Under the pieces are notes generated by a model, which was not told the DNA's origin, ran no database searches, and was given only the letters and a program-made list of their open reading frames with translations. Made by a program: the position numbers and the translations under genes. Of a DNA stretch of 64,000 nucleotides, positions 8,543-17,754 are shown in pieces. The DNA comes from DATBGO01 sp963840095 (GTDB lineage: Bacteria > Actinomycetota > Actinomycetes > Streptosporangiales > Streptosporangiaceae), in contig CAWIXN010000012.1 of the NCBI GenBank assembly GCA_963840095.1, positions 124,001-188,000 of the forward strand, in the 5' to 3' direction. Position 1 is the stretch's first letter. Every line of letters begins with the position of its first letter.

Positions 8543-10333
8543 TTGAACTCGGGAACGAAATTCGCGATGGCGGGAGTCGCTGCGTTGGCGATCGCGACGC
8601 CGTTGGTGCCGTCTCCCTCCAGCGCCGTCGCTGCCGGCCACGCTCAGATCAAGCACGTGCTCCTGATCTCGGTCGACGGCATGCACCAGTCCGATCTGGA
8701 TTGGTACGTCGCCAACTATCCCAACTCGGAGCTCGCGCGGCTGGCCACCGGCGGCCGAGAATACACCGACGCGCAGACCGCCGACCCGTCGGACTCCGAT
8801 CCGGGCGGCACGGCGCTGATGACCGGCGGCGACCCGAAGGTCACCGGCATCTACTACGACGACGAGTACAGCCACGGCGTCTTCCCGCCGGGGACGGCGA
8901 ACTGCTCCGGGCCGGTCCCGGGCGGCGACGTGATCTACGACTCGCCGGACGACAAGCTTCCCGCCGTGCCGGACCTGCTGAATAACGGGAGCGGCAACAC
9001 CTTCCCCTCCTTCGATGAGGGCGGCTCGATCTTCCCGGGCGGCATTGACACCAACCCGGGCTTGATCATGAACCTGAGTCCGCACCCGCAGTCGGGTCTG
9101 AACCCGGCGACGTACCCGGTCAACCCGAAGACCTGCAAGCCGATTCAGCCGTGGGACTACCTGGGGGTCAACACGATCTTCCAGGTGATCCACAACGCCG
9201 GAATGCGAACGGCCTGGTCTGACAAGCACGCGATCTACACGTCGTTCAACGGCCCGGGCTCGAACGGCAGGAGCATCGACGACTTCTTCGGGCCGGAGAT
9301 CGACTCGCAGGCGGTCGAGCCGAACGGCGTGCCGTACCCGGTCGACGGCACGTGGACGGCCGACAACGCCGCGACCAAGCAGTACGACTCCTACAAGGTC
9401 CAGGCGGTCATCAATTGGATCAACGGCTACGACCACTCCGGCACCGGGCCGAAGGTCGGCACGCCGGCGATCTACGGGATGAACTTCCAGACAGTCTCGA
9501 CCGCCGAGAAGCTGAAGAGCTCCCCGGCGGAGCTGATTGGCCCAGACGCTCAGGGCAACTACACCGAGGGCCCGTCGCTGCCCGGCGGGTACGTGACCGT
9601 GGACGGCCAACAAGTGCCGGGCCCGCTGCTCCAGAGCGCGCTCGACTACGTCAACGACGCCCTGCAGCGGATGGCCGACACGATCCAGGCCGATGGCGAG
9701 GCCGACTCGACGGCGATCATCCTGACGGCCAAGCACGGCCAGTCGCCGCTAAACAACAACCAGCTGCAGCGGATCGACGACGGCCCGATCATTGCCGGCG
9801 TCAACGCCGCCTGGGCCGCACGGCATCCGAGCAACCCGACGCTGGTCGTCCAAGAGGCCGACGACGACGGGCTGCTGTGGTGGCTGTCGGACCGCTCGCA
9901 AGCGGCGGCTGACTTCGTCAAGCACTACCTGTGGACGAATACCGCCCCGGCGGTCAACTATGCCGGCCAGACGATCACCGTCCAGCACTCCGGCCTGCGG
10001 GAGATCTTCGCCGGCCACCAGGCCGCACGCTTCTTCGGCGTGCCGTACTCCGACCCGGACCACCCGGACGTGTTCGGGATCGCGCAGGTCGGCACGATCT
10101 ACACGACCGGCAAGAAGATCGCCGAGCATGGCGGCGACAATCCGGGCGATCGGGACGTTCCGCTCGTCGTCTATGCGCCGGGCACCGTCCAGCCTGGCCA
10201 GTCAAGCAACGGGGTGGAAACGACCCAGGTCGCTCCGACGATCTTGAAGCTGCTAGGACTTTCTCCGAGTTCGCTTCAGGCCGTCCAGCGAGAGGGCACA
10301 CAAGTCCTACCCGGCCTCGGCAACGGGGATTAA
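8543..10333 (+). CDS. Secreted alkaline-phosphatase-superfamily phosphodiesterase
   Basis: 596 residues. The signal peptide is followed by HVLLISVDGMHQSDLDWYV, the first metal-binding aspartate region of type I phosphodiesterase/nucleotide pyrophosphatases. The probable nucleophile threonine is in PGGTALMTGGDPKVTGIYYD. Later metal ligands appear as AKHGQSP near residue 400 and AEHGGDNPGDRDVPLVVYAPG near residue 525. It should hydrolyse a phosphodiester or pyrophosphate substrate outside the cell. The start is TTG with GAAGGGAG about seven bases ahead, which places the signal peptide at the N-terminus. It lies between two tRNA-Gly 3'-end copies and ends at a strong terminator, so it may be island cargo. 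Confidence 0.87.
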   Translation: MNSGTKFAMAGVAALAIATPLVPSPSSAVAAGHAQIKHVLLISVDGMHQSDLDWYVANYPNSELARLATGGREYTDAQTADPSDSDPGGTALMTGGDPKVTGIYYDDEYSHGVFPPGTANCSGPVPGGDVIYDSPDDKLPAVPDLLNNGSGNTFPSFDEGGSIFPGGIDTNPGLIMNLSPHPQSGLNPATYPVNPKTCKPIQPWDYLGVNTIFQVIHNAGMRTAWSDKHAIYTSFNGPGSNGRSIDDFFGPEIDSQAVEPNGVPYPVDGTWTADNAATKQYDSYKVQAVINWINGYDHSGTGPKVGTPAIYGMNFQTVSTAEKLKSSPAELIGPDAQGNYTEGPSLPGGYVTVDGQQVPGPLLQSALDYVNDALQRMADTIQADGEADSTAIILTAKHGQSPLNNNQLQRIDDGPIIAGVNAAWAARHPSNPTLVVQEADDDGLLWWLSDRSQAAADFVKHYLWTNTAPAVNYAGQTITVQHSGLREIFAGHQAARFFGVPYSDPDHPDVFGIAQVGTIYTTGKKIAEHGGDNPGDRDVPLVVYAPGTVQPGQSSNGVETTQVAPTILKLLGLSPSSLQAVQREGTQVLPGLGNGD

Positions 10334-10348
10334 CCGCTCCATCTAGTC

Positions 10349-10383
10349 GGGCTGCGGGGCGGCTCCCAGCCGCCCCGCAGCCC
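10349..10383 (+). terminator. Strong hairpin terminator
   Basis: GGGCTGCGGGGCGGCT, a CCC loop and the exact complement form a 16-bp perfect stem 16 bases after the phosphodiesterase stop. Confidence 0.75.
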
Positions 10384-10617
10384 AGCACTCGTCCCGGAGG
10401 ATTCTTGAGGCTCAACCAGCCGGTGGTGGGCATCGGGGCGTAAGGGCCCGTAAGTCGATAACAAGGCCGGTGCTGGTGGGTTTCTCAGCAGAGGAGGCGC
10501 TTGCGGCTGGAGGACAGCACGACCAGTGACGGGACCGAGCCTGGAGGCCTGAGATGAACCGAGCAGACAGGCGAGTGCGGGACCTGATCAACCCGTACTC
10601 GACACGCGGCGGTTGGC

Positions 10618-10806
10618 ATGATCCCGCTGACCGTCCCGGAAGCCCGGCGCCTGGTCGCCGCCGCCACGGCCCGGCCGTCGCCGCCGGGCCAGCTGGAGCA
10701 CTGGTCCGGCTGGACGCGCATCCACCAGGCCAGAGCACGCTGGTTCCATCTGCGCACCCGGCTCGAACGAGACCAGGAAATCACCCTGAACGCCCTGGTC
10801 ATCTAG
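10618..10806 (+). pseudogene. Possible transposase C-terminal remnant
   Basis: A 62-residue frame with PLTVPEARRLVAAATARP and HWSGWTRIHQARARWFHLRT ending in ERDQEITLNALVI. The HW..W...HQARARWFH..TRL pattern resembles the C-terminal tail I associate with actinobacterial IS transposases, but no catalytic DDE residues or terminal inverted repeats are present. A TGA lies in frame a short distance upstream. The neighbouring 10384-10617 and 10807-11197 hold no recognised genes. Confidence 0.4.
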
Positions 10807-11197
10807 CGAATGGTGGGCGGCCGAGGCGCTGGGAGACACCTTCGCGACCACCGGCGGTGTGTCCCGTTGCCGCGCGCAGGTGGTCTGTCCGGGCCGACAA
10901 GGTACCCGATGGTAAAGCCCCGTGTCACGTACGCACTTGCACATGATCGCCATACGGTCGAGATACGACGCCTGGTCGAAGACCAGATCGGATTCGCCGA
11001 ATGGATGCATACGCTTAAGGATCGACAGGGCGTTGGACAGCTTCAGCCTCATCGCCAGCGCCATGAACGAAATGATTGAGGCTGAGCTAGCCAAGCCCGA
11101 GAGCCCATCGGGCACGCAACGGGCACGCCGACACCGGGACGCATGCTGATGCTGGCCGAGCAGAACGGCGATCATGCCTCTGACATGGCGTTTCGTG

Positions 11198-11243
11198 GTG
11201 GAGCGGTGACGAGAATCGAACTCGCACTATCAGCTTGGGAAGC
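11198..11243. repeat. Copy of tRNA-Gly 3' half (att-like)
   Basis: Forty-six bases match the tRNA-Gly(CCC) gene from its CCA end through the T arm, variable loop and most of the anticodon arm, with a single G missing in the acceptor stem. The match stops abruptly after the anticodon stem. Integrases that use tRNA genes leave this kind of copy as attL or attR. Confidence 0.75.
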
Positions 11244-11532
11244 CGAGCGGTTCGGCCTGGTTACGGGCCTGACCTGGTGAGACTGGGGGTCAGCTCTAGC
11301 CGTGGCTGACCCCTCGTCCCCCTGGCTAATGGCCGCTAATGGCCCGGCGATCTTGCGTCCGTCTGGGCTGGGGGACAGCCTGCCGGGCGCATGACACCTG
11401 GACTATCAGCTGTGGAATGGATCCATGGCGGTAAGTGAGGCTGCTGCCGACCAGCCCCCGCGGGCCCGCGGCAGCCATGTGGACGCTCAGGTCTGGCTAA
11501 TTACCCGCTCATGGCACGGCGATTGCCAGCCG

Positions 11533-12222
11533 TCACGGCAAGCAACCCGCGGGGGCGCCATCGCCGCGGTGACCGCGAGCCCGCCTTGGCGGCCGGGGAG
11601 GACGGCTCCGCTCAGCTTCGGCGGTGTGCCGGTGACCGCGATCGACCGGCGGAAGCTCTCCGCCCGGGTCGGCTGAATGCGGGCGCCGGGACGCCTGACC
11701 GCCCGCGCCGGGTGCTGGCCGCCGCGGTGGCCGCCCGCCGGAACGCTTCTCACGCCACCCGGCGATCATAAATCCCACAGCTATTACCGAAACGAACAGG
11801 TAGATGAGGTTGGCCGTGAAGAACAGCAATATTAATGCGTGCGGCGGATCGCTATCGGGATTCCTTGGCGCCCAGTGCGGGAGCAACGTGAACGCCCATA
11901 CGCCTGCATCAAGCGCGGTCGCCGCCATGATCACCGGCCCGGGCCGCAGAACTGGCTGCTCGCCCTGGGCCCGGGCGGGCTTGGGCGGCTGAGCTGCGGT
12001 CGGCTCGGCGGGGAGGTCAGCGGTGACTGCGGCCAGCTCCGCGCAGGTCCGCGACGCGAACACCTGGCCTACCCGCAGGTCGAATTCGTCCTTGGCCAGC
12101 ATGCCCTGCACGAACGCGGCCTTGAGAGTGCCGATCACCTGCTCGCGGTCGGCGTGCGAGGCCCGCAGGCGCCCGCGGCCCGCCGCGGACGCTGCCAGCT
12201 CGTCTCCCGGTCCTGTCGCCAT
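11533..12222 (-). CDS. DUF1707 (SHOCT-like) membrane protein
   Basis: About 229 residues. The N-terminal DUF1707 domain reads RASHADREQVIGTLKAAFVQ then GMLAKDEFDLRVGQVFASRT with the closing AELAAVTADLP. It is followed by a proline-rich linker and two membrane segments (MAATALDAGVWAFTLLP and LILLFFTANLIYLFVSVIAV). DUF1707 is found at the N-terminus of many actinobacterial membrane and regulatory proteins; its role is unknown. The start at MATGPGDEL is chosen because upstream residues look non-coding. The C-terminal 60 residues are low-complexity and may reflect a drifted end. It lies between two copies of the tRNA-Gly 3' end. Confidence 0.7.
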   Translation of the reverse strand: MATGPGDELAASAAGRGRLRASHADREQVIGTLKAAFVQGMLAKDEFDLRVGQVFASRTCAELAAVTADLPAEPTAAQPPKPARAQGEQPVLRPGPVIMAATALDAGVWAFTLLPHWAPRNPDSDPPHALILLFFTANLIYLFVSVIAVGFMIAGWREKRSGGRPPRRPAPGAGGQASRRPHSADPGGELPPVDRGHRHTAEAERSRPPRPPRRARGHRGDGAPAGCLP

Positions 12223-12559
12223 CGCCGCCCCAAACCAGCACGATCCAGGGGAAGCGTAGCGCGGTGCCGCCCTGGCGTCATCCTCGCAGGTGCCGTGCTC
12301 GGGGGAGCGGTCGGATGTCATAGCTGGCGAAGCCACCACGCGACGCCGGAGGAAGCTTCGCCGCACCGGCTGGACACCGGCTGGACAACAGGCTGGACAA
12401 CAGGATGGCGGGGAAGGCGACACAGACCGGCTCCGGGCAGTGAGACGTGTGAGCGTTCTTGATCTCACGCCCGTTAATGGGCCGCCGCCCCGCTGCCAGC
12501 CAGGGATCAGGCGAGGTTCGGGGCCGGGATCATGGCCCTGACCTGGTCCGAAAAACTGG

Positions 12560-12630
12560 AGCGGGTGACGAGAATCGAACTCGCACTATCAGCTTGGGAA
12601 GCTGACGTTCTACCATTGAACTACACCCGC
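12560..12630 (-). tRNA. tRNA-Gly (CCC anticodon)
   Basis: The minus strand folds as acceptor GCGGGTG/CACCCGC, D arm with GAAC, anticodon stem TCAGC/GCTGA with loop TTCCCAA (anticodon CCC), and T loop TTCGATT. The discriminator T is followed by an encoded CCA. Its 3' half is repeated at 11.2 kb and, degenerate, at 8.2 kb. Confidence 0.95.
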
Positions 12631-12714
12631 GACCCGCTGACCGCTGACCGGCAGACCGGATGCGCGCTCAGCTCGCGACGTTATCGTACCGGACCGGCCG
12701 ACATCGGAGCGCCG

Positions 12715-13059
12715 CTAACTGTGGTCTTGTCGCAGACGGCCGAGCAGGGCGTCGCGCTCGGCGAGCGCCGCGCGCAGGCGGTCCCGCTCGGTCTCCAGTT
12801 CCCGGACGCGCGCCTCCAGCTCCAGGACGCGGCGGATCGCGCTCAGCGTCATTCCCTCATCCGCGAGGTTGGCGACATACCGGACAATCGTGATCTCGCG
12901 CCGGGTATAGCGGCGCTGGCCTCCCGATGACCGGTTCGGGCGCACCACCCTGTACTCGTCGAGCCGTCGCAGGAACGCCTGCTGGAGCTCGAGCAGCTGA
13001 GCGACCTGGCCAACCGTGTAAAGCGGCAGGTCATCATCATCAAGTGGCAACGTGGACAC
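12715..13059 (-). CDS. MerR-family repressor, HspR-like
   Basis: 114 residues. The winged helix-turn-helix reads YTVGQVAQLLELQQAFLRRL then DEYRVVRPNRSSGGQRRYTR, followed by VANLADEGMTLSAIRRVLEL and a C-terminal coiled coil (ARVRELETERDRLRAALAE). This is the pattern of HspR and related regulators of small heat-shock genes. It lies directly downstream of the Hsp20 gene on the same strand, separated by about 105 bases, so it probably feeds back on that promoter. No effector-binding domain is present. It is not the GroEL regulator, which by its CIRCE sites should be HrcA, not present in this window. Confidence 0.82.
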   Translation of the reverse strand: MSTLPLDDDDLPLYTVGQVAQLLELQQAFLRRLDEYRVVRPNRSSGGQRRYTRREITIVRYVANLADEGMTLSAIRRVLELEARVRELETERDRLRAALAERDALLGRLRQDHS

Positions 13060-13164
13060 GGCTTGCTCCCGGGATGGTTCCGGGCCCGGACGGGGCCAAG
13101 GTGCCTGCCGCCGGGCCCGGACAGCCTATCTCCGCGTTAGGCGCTGGCCTGCGCCCAAGCCCCG

Positions 13165-13590
13165 TCAGGCGGCGATTTCCGCCTTGGGCGCCGTGGTGAC
13201 CTCGACCTTGCGGGGCAGGGCCTTCTCGGTCAGCGGCACGCGGACGGTCAGGACACCGTCGGTGTACCCGGCCTCGATCTTGTCAGCGTCGACCGTGTCC
13301 GATAGCCGGACGCGACGGCTGAACGAGCCCATCACCCGCTCGCGGATGAACGGCTTCTCGCCCTCGGCGTACTCCTCAACGCGCTTGGCGCTGACCGACA
13401 GCACGCCACGGTCGACGGTGACCTCGATGCTCTCCGGGTCGATGCCCGGGAGGTCGAAGCGGAGCTGGATGTCGTCCTGGCGGCGGATGGCGTCCATCCG
13501 CATGACGGGACGGTCGGCCACCGGGCCGAACGCCCGCCGCGCCAGCCGGTCGAACTCCAGCGTGAACGGGTCGAACGATGTGAGCAACAT
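13165..13590 (-). CDS. Hsp20 / alpha-crystallin small heat-shock protein
   Basis: 141 residues. A cytoplasmic ATP-independent holdase. The alpha-crystallin domain spans about residues 33-135: DDIQLRFDLPGIDPESIEVT, VDRGVLSVSAKR, the loop GEKPFIRERVMGSFSRRVRL and GVLTVRVPLTEKALPRKVEV. The C-terminal extension is very short. A perfect GGAGGTG ribosome site precedes the ATG. The promoter region carries two ACTTGAA elements 18 bp apart. The downstream MerR gene probably regulates it. Confidence 0.93.
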   Translation of the reverse strand: MLLTSFDPFTLEFDRLARRAFGPVADRPVMRMDAIRRQDDIQLRFDLPGIDPESIEVTVDRGVLSVSAKRVEEYAEGEKPFIRERVMGSFSRRVRLSDTVDADKIEAGYTDGVLTVRVPLTEKALPRKVEVTTAPKAEIAA

Positions 13591-13645
13591 TACGATGCAC
13601 CTCCGTGTGTACCAGGACCTGGTGGCCTAGGTAGCTTGTCTCTCT

Positions 13646-13670
13646 ACTTGAAGCCAACCTACAACTTGAA
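13646..13670 (-). promoter_or_regulatory. Candidate HspR-like operator upstream of hsp20
   Basis: Two direct copies of ACTTGAA (TTCAAGT on the coding strand) lie 18 bp apart, about 60-80 bases before the Hsp20 start. Known HspR sites (HAIR) use CTTGAGT/ACTCAAG halves, so the half-site resembles them but the arrangement is direct rather than inverted. Confidence 0.5.
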
Positions 13671-13809
13671 TTGAATATTTCCTATAACGATGACGGAGGG
13701 CCAGTGCAGTGACCTAGGCCCCTGCCGTCGGAGGCACAGCCGGGTTACCCTGAACCTGCTACCGGGCAGTAACTCAGTAGCCATCGAAGGAAGCAGGGGA
13801 CCAAAGACC

Positions 13810-15807
13810 ATGAGCGAAAACGGACACTCCGGCCAGACCGGGCCCGCCGACCCGCAGCCGGGCCAGGGAGACTCACCGGCCACCGTGCAAACGCACGTCA
13901 GCGAGGCTGAGGCTCGCCGCGTGGCCGAGGAGGCGCGGGAGTCCGGCTGGGCGCTGCCCAGCTTCGGCAGGCAGCTCTTCCTCGGCGACTTCCAGCTCGA
14001 CCTGATCCATCCGCATCCGGTGCCTGACGAGGAGTCGAGCAGTCGGGGCGAGGAGTTCTGCGCCCGGATACGGGAGTTCTGCGAGGCGTCGGTCAACGGC
14101 GTGCTCATCGAACGGGATGCGAAGATCCCCGATGAGGTGGTCAAGGGACTGGCGGAGCTCGGCGCCTTCGGCATGAAGATCTCGCCCGCCTATGGCGGAC
14201 TCGGTCTTAGCAATCTCTACTACAACCGGGCCCTGATGATCATCGGGTCAGCATCGCCGGTGGTTTCCGCGCTGCTGTCCGCGCACCAGTCGATCGGCGT
14301 GCCACAGCCAATCGCGCAGTTCGGCACCGAAGAACAGAAGCAGCAGTACCTGCCGAGGTGCGCGCGCGGCGAGATCAGCGCGTTCCTGCTGACCGAGCCG
14401 GACGTCGGCTCCGACCCGGCCAGACTGAGCACCATGGCCGTCCCGTCCGACGACGGCAGCGAGTACGTCCTCAACGGCGTCAAGCTATGGACAACCAACG
14501 GCGTAGTCGCTGACCTGCTAGTTGTGATGGCGCTCGTGCCCCGCAGTGAGGGACATCGCGGCGGCATCACGGCGTTCGTGGTGGAGGCCAACACGGACGG
14601 TATCACCGTCGAACGCCGGAATGAGTTCATGGGCCTGCGCGGGATCGAGAACGGGGTGACCAGGTTCCACGAGGTGCGGGTGCCTGCATCCAGCAGGATC
14701 GGCAAGGAGGGCCAGGGCCTCAAGATCGCCCTCACCACCCTGAACACGGGCCGGCTTTCGCTGCCCGCCAGCTGTGCGGCGGCGGGAAAGGTCGCGCTCA
14801 AGATCTCCCGGGAGTGGTCGCGGGAGCGGGTGCAGTGGGGCCGGCCGGTTGGTGAGCACCAGGCAGTCGCCAAGAAGATCGCCTTCATCGCCGCCACGAC
14901 ATACGCTCTCGAGGCCGTCGTCGAGCTCTCCGCCCAGCTCGCCGATGACAAGCGCCGTGACATCAGGATCGAGGCGGCGATCGCCAAACTGTACTGTTCC
15001 GAGATGGGCTGGCGGATCGTCGACGAGTTCGTGCAGATCCGCGGCGGGCGCGGCTACGAAACGGCGGCCTCGCTGGCGGCCAGGGGCGAGCGCGGCATGC
15101 CGGCCGAGCAGATGCAGCGAGACATGCGGATCAACCGGATCTTCGAGGGATCCTCGGAGATCATGCGGCTGTTCATTGCCCGTGAGGCGGTCGATGCGCA
15201 CCTGGCCGCGGCCGGCGACATGATCAAGCCAGGCCTGCCCGCCGCCGACAAGGCACGCGCGGCGGCCAAGGCCGGCGGGTTCTACGCCAAGTGGCTGCCC
15301 ACCCTGGTGACCGGCGAGGGCCAGAAGCCCCGCGCATACAGCGACTTCGGCCCGCTCGCGCCGCACCTGAGGTACGTGGAGCGGGCGTCCAGGAAGCTGG
15401 CACGCGCCACGTTCTACGGCATGGCCCGTTGGCAGGGTGGCCTCGAGCGCAGGCAGGGCTTCCTCGGCCGTATCGTCGACATCGGCGCTGAGCTGTACGC
15501 GATGAGCGCGGCCTGCGTGCGCGCCGAGATGGACGCGTCGCAGGGCAAAGACGTGGGCCGGGCCCAGACCGGGTTCGAGCTGGCCGACGCGTTCTGTGGG
15601 CAGGCGCGCCTGCGCTGTGAAGAGCTTTTCGACCAGCTCTGGAAGAACACCGACTCCGCCGACTCGGTGGTCGCCGGGCGGGTGATGTCCGACCGGTACA
15701 CCTGGCTCGAACAGGGCATCATCGACCCGTCTATCCCGGGACCCTGGGTGTCCGCCGCCGAGCCCGGACCGTCGAAGGTAGAAGACGTCCACCGCCGCAT
15801 CAGCTGA
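13810..15807 (+). CDS. Acyl-CoA dehydrogenase (large, FadE-type)
   Basis: 665 residues, longer than the usual 380-400. It introduces the first double bond in fatty acyl-CoA beta-oxidation using FAD. The N-terminal helical domain covers about residues 80-170. The FAD/substrate loop is LLTEPDVGSDPARLST and the beta-barrel motif is GVKLWTTNG. The C-terminal domain has RVQWGRPVGEHQAVAKKIAF and IRGGRGYETA followed by RINRIFEGSSEIMRLFIARE, the position of the catalytic glutamate region. A further 170 residues form an extra helical domain seen in the large actinobacterial subgroup. The ATG has a GGAAGCAGGGGA region ahead. It converges on a thiolase that would act later in the same pathway. Confidence 0.92.
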   Translation: MSENGHSGQTGPADPQPGQGDSPATVQTHVSEAEARRVAEEARESGWALPSFGRQLFLGDFQLDLIHPHPVPDEESSSRGEEFCARIREFCEASVNGVLIERDAKIPDEVVKGLAELGAFGMKISPAYGGLGLSNLYYNRALMIIGSASPVVSALLSAHQSIGVPQPIAQFGTEEQKQQYLPRCARGEISAFLLTEPDVGSDPARLSTMAVPSDDGSEYVLNGVKLWTTNGVVADLLVVMALVPRSEGHRGGITAFVVEANTDGITVERRNEFMGLRGIENGVTRFHEVRVPASSRIGKEGQGLKIALTTLNTGRLSLPASCAAAGKVALKISREWSRERVQWGRPVGEHQAVAKKIAFIAATTYALEAVVELSAQLADDKRRDIRIEAAIAKLYCSEMGWRIVDEFVQIRGGRGYETAASLAARGERGMPAEQMQRDMRINRIFEGSSEIMRLFIAREAVDAHLAAAGDMIKPGLPAADKARAAAKAGGFYAKWLPTLVTGEGQKPRAYSDFGPLAPHLRYVERASRKLARATFYGMARWQGGLERRQGFLGRIVDIGAELYAMSAACVRAEMDASQGKDVGRAQTGFELADAFCGQARLRCEELFDQLWKNTDSADSVVAGRVMSDRYTWLEQGIIDPSIPGPWVSAAEPGPSKVEDVHRRIS

Positions 15808-15910
15808 CGCCTGGGCCGTCAGCTGACGCCGCCTGGGCCGTCAGCTGATGGCACTTAGGCCACTGGCGTCACTCGCGTCGCTCACGTTGCGGTCGGCGGA
15901 GGTTGCCCCG

Positions 15911-15963
15911 ATGATCTTGACGACTTTCCGGCGCATATATAGCTGAAAAGTCGTCGAGATCAT
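15911..15963. repeat. Dispersed hairpin element, copy 1
   Basis: ATGATCTTGACGACTTTC and GAAAAGTCGTCGAGATCAT form an inverted repeat around a loop with CATATATAGCT. Near-identical elements occur at 49.65 and 55.71 kb. Here it lies between convergent genes, where it could terminate both. Confidence 0.8.
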
Positions 15964-15978
15964 TGGAACTGCCCTCGG

Positions 15979-17127
15979 CTAGCTGACGCGTTCGATGATG
16001 GTGGCGTTCGCCTGGCCGCCGCCCTCGCACATCGTCTGCAGGCCGTACCTGCCGCCGGAACGTTCGAGTTCGTGCACCAGCTTGGTCATCAAGATCGCGC
16101 CGGTCGCGCCGAGCGGATGCCCCAGCGCGATCGCGCCGCCGTTCGGGTTGGTCTTTTCCAGCGATGCGCCGGTGTCAGCCGACCACGCGATCAGCACCGG
16201 CGCGAACGCCTCGTTGACCTCGAAGACGTCGATGTCGGCCACGTCCAGGCCGGCCTTGGCCAGCACCTGGTCGGTCGCCGGAATCGGCCCGGTCAGCATG
16301 TAAACCGGGTCCGCGCCGATCACGGTCAGCGCGCGGATCCGGGCCCGCGGTGTCAGGCCATACCGCTGGACAGCGGCCTCCGACGCCACCAGGAGAGCGG
16401 CGGCACCGTCAGAGATCTGGGACGCCGTCGCGGCAGTGAGCTCCCAGCCCTCGCGGAGCGGCTTCAGCTCGGCCATCTTCTCCAGCGAAGTGTCCCGGCG
16501 CGGCCCCTCGTCGGTGTTCACCCCGTCGACCGGCGTGATCTCGCGGTCGAACCTGCCCTCGTCGATCGCCCGCAGCGCCCGGGTGTGGCTCTCCAGCGCG
16601 AACTGCTCCAGCTGGGCTCGCTTGATCCCCCACTTCTCGCAGACCAACTGGGCCCCGCGGAACTGGGAGATCTCCTGGTCGCCGTAGCGATCCCGCCAGC
16701 CCTTGCCGAACGGCGGCGGCATCCCCTTCTCCATGCCCAAAGTGACGGTCGAGCCCATTGGCACGATGCTCATGCTCTCCACGCCGGCGGCGACAACGAG
16801 ATCCTGGGTCCCCGACAGCACCCCCTGCGCGGCGAAGTGCACGGCCTGCTGCGACGAGCCACACTGGCGGTCGATGGTGACGCCCGGCACGTTCTCGGGC
16901 AGTCCGGCGGAAAGCCAGGCCTGCCGGGCGATGTCGATGGTCTGCGGCCCGATCTGCGAGACACAGCCCATGATCACATCGTCGATCGCCGCCGGGTCGG
17001 CACCGGTCCGTGCTACCAGCTCAGTGAGCACGTGCGCGGCTAGATCCACTGGGTTAACCGTCGACAGGCCGCCGTTGCGCCTGCCCACCGGGGTACGTAC
17101 CGCGCCGACGATGTATGCCTCTGCCAC
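15979..17127 (-). CDS. Acetyl-CoA acetyltransferase / thiolase
   Basis: 382 residues. It catalyses thiolytic cleavage or condensation of acyl-CoA. The nucleophile cysteine lies in VTIDRQCGSSQQAVHFAA. The other catalytic residues are in NPNGGAIALGHPLGATGA (histidine) and TMCEGGGQANATI (second cysteine), with VFEVNEAFAPV between. The start is the GTG of VAEAYIVG, six bases from a perfect GGAGGT; an ATG 48 bases upstream has no such site. It faces the acyl-CoA dehydrogenase across a dispersed hairpin. Confidence 0.95.
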   Translation of the reverse strand: MAEAYIVGAVRTPVGRRNGGLSTVNPVDLAAHVLTELVARTGADPAAIDDVIMGCVSQIGPQTIDIARQAWLSAGLPENVPGVTIDRQCGSSQQAVHFAAQGVLSGTQDLVVAAGVESMSIVPMGSTVTLGMEKGMPPPFGKGWRDRYGDQEISQFRGAQLVCEKWGIKRAQLEQFALESHTRALRAIDEGRFDREITPVDGVNTDEGPRRDTSLEKMAELKPLREGWELTAATASQISDGAAALLVASEAAVQRYGLTPRARIRALTVIGADPVYMLTGPIPATDQVLAKAGLDVADIDVFEVNEAFAPVLIAWSADTGASLEKTNPNGGAIALGHPLGATGAILMTKLVHELERSGGRYGLQTMCEGGGQANATIIERVS

Positions 17128-17372
17128 CTGACCTCCATTGACAAGCCCCTCGGCCGAGCCCGCGATGCCGCCCACCGGGGCACGCCGCTGATCCGGCCAG
17201 TCAGTTCGAGGTTACCCCGCAGTACAACTCAAGCCATAGGCGTCCGCGGCGGGCTAACCAGTCAGGCCGCGCTCAAGCCGTGCGGCTCGGCCCGATAGCC
17301 ATGAAAGGACAGCGCGGCGCGGCTGGATAACCAGGACAGGACGGCGGGCGAGCCGGGCGAGGTTGTGCCGTC

Positions 17373-17488
17373 GGCCACAGGCTGAGCCGCGGACCCGAGG
17401 CTGAGCCGCCGGCCAGAGGCTGAGCCGCCGGCCACAGGCTGAGCCGCCGACCGGAGGCTGTGCCCCGCCGGCCAGAGGGTGTGCCGCC
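17373..17488. repeat. 19-bp GC minisatellite
   Basis: About six imperfect copies of GGCCAGAGGCTGAGCCGCC, period 19-21, lie between the thiolase and the MerR gene. No gene is supported in 17128-17754 apart from repeats. Confidence 0.7.
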
Positions 17489-17498
17489 GGCCAGCAGG

Positions 17499-17554
17499 CT
17501 GATGGATTCGCAAATTGATCAGGTATTTCCGCATCGATTGCCGAATCCATCAGG
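17499..17554. repeat. 56-bp double-palindrome element, copy A
   Basis: CTGATGGATTCGCAAATTGA opens the element and GAATCCATCAGG closes it, with a TATTTCC core. Reversed, it aligns along its full length with the 56-bp element at 41.64 kb. Both copies lie next to GC minisatellites in intergenic DNA. Confidence 0.65.
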
Positions 17555-17754
17555 TGGTGGCGGGGCTGTTTGCGGCGGGCGGGAGCGCGGCGGCCGAGCG
17601 GCCTGGTCGGTTGCGCTTCGGGGGGGTCCACCGGACGGCTGATTCTGACCATCCTTGGCTGCCCTCACGGCTACGATCCGTGATGGGTCGAGGTCAGCGC
17701 GTAAGAGGGAACGCGCCGGGGAGTCCTTGCGCCGCACGGGAAGATACGGGGACA

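Noticed and set aside
10922..11149. 75-codon frame in the tRNA-Gly island
   Set aside because: No recognisable motif and no ribosome site; neighbouring frames look equally good, so it cannot be supported.
12741..12900. HrcA or MerR metal sensor identity for the regulator at 12.7 kb
   Set aside because: It has a MerR-type helix-turn-helix and coiled coil but no metal-binding cysteines and no HrcA domain; HspR-like fits best.
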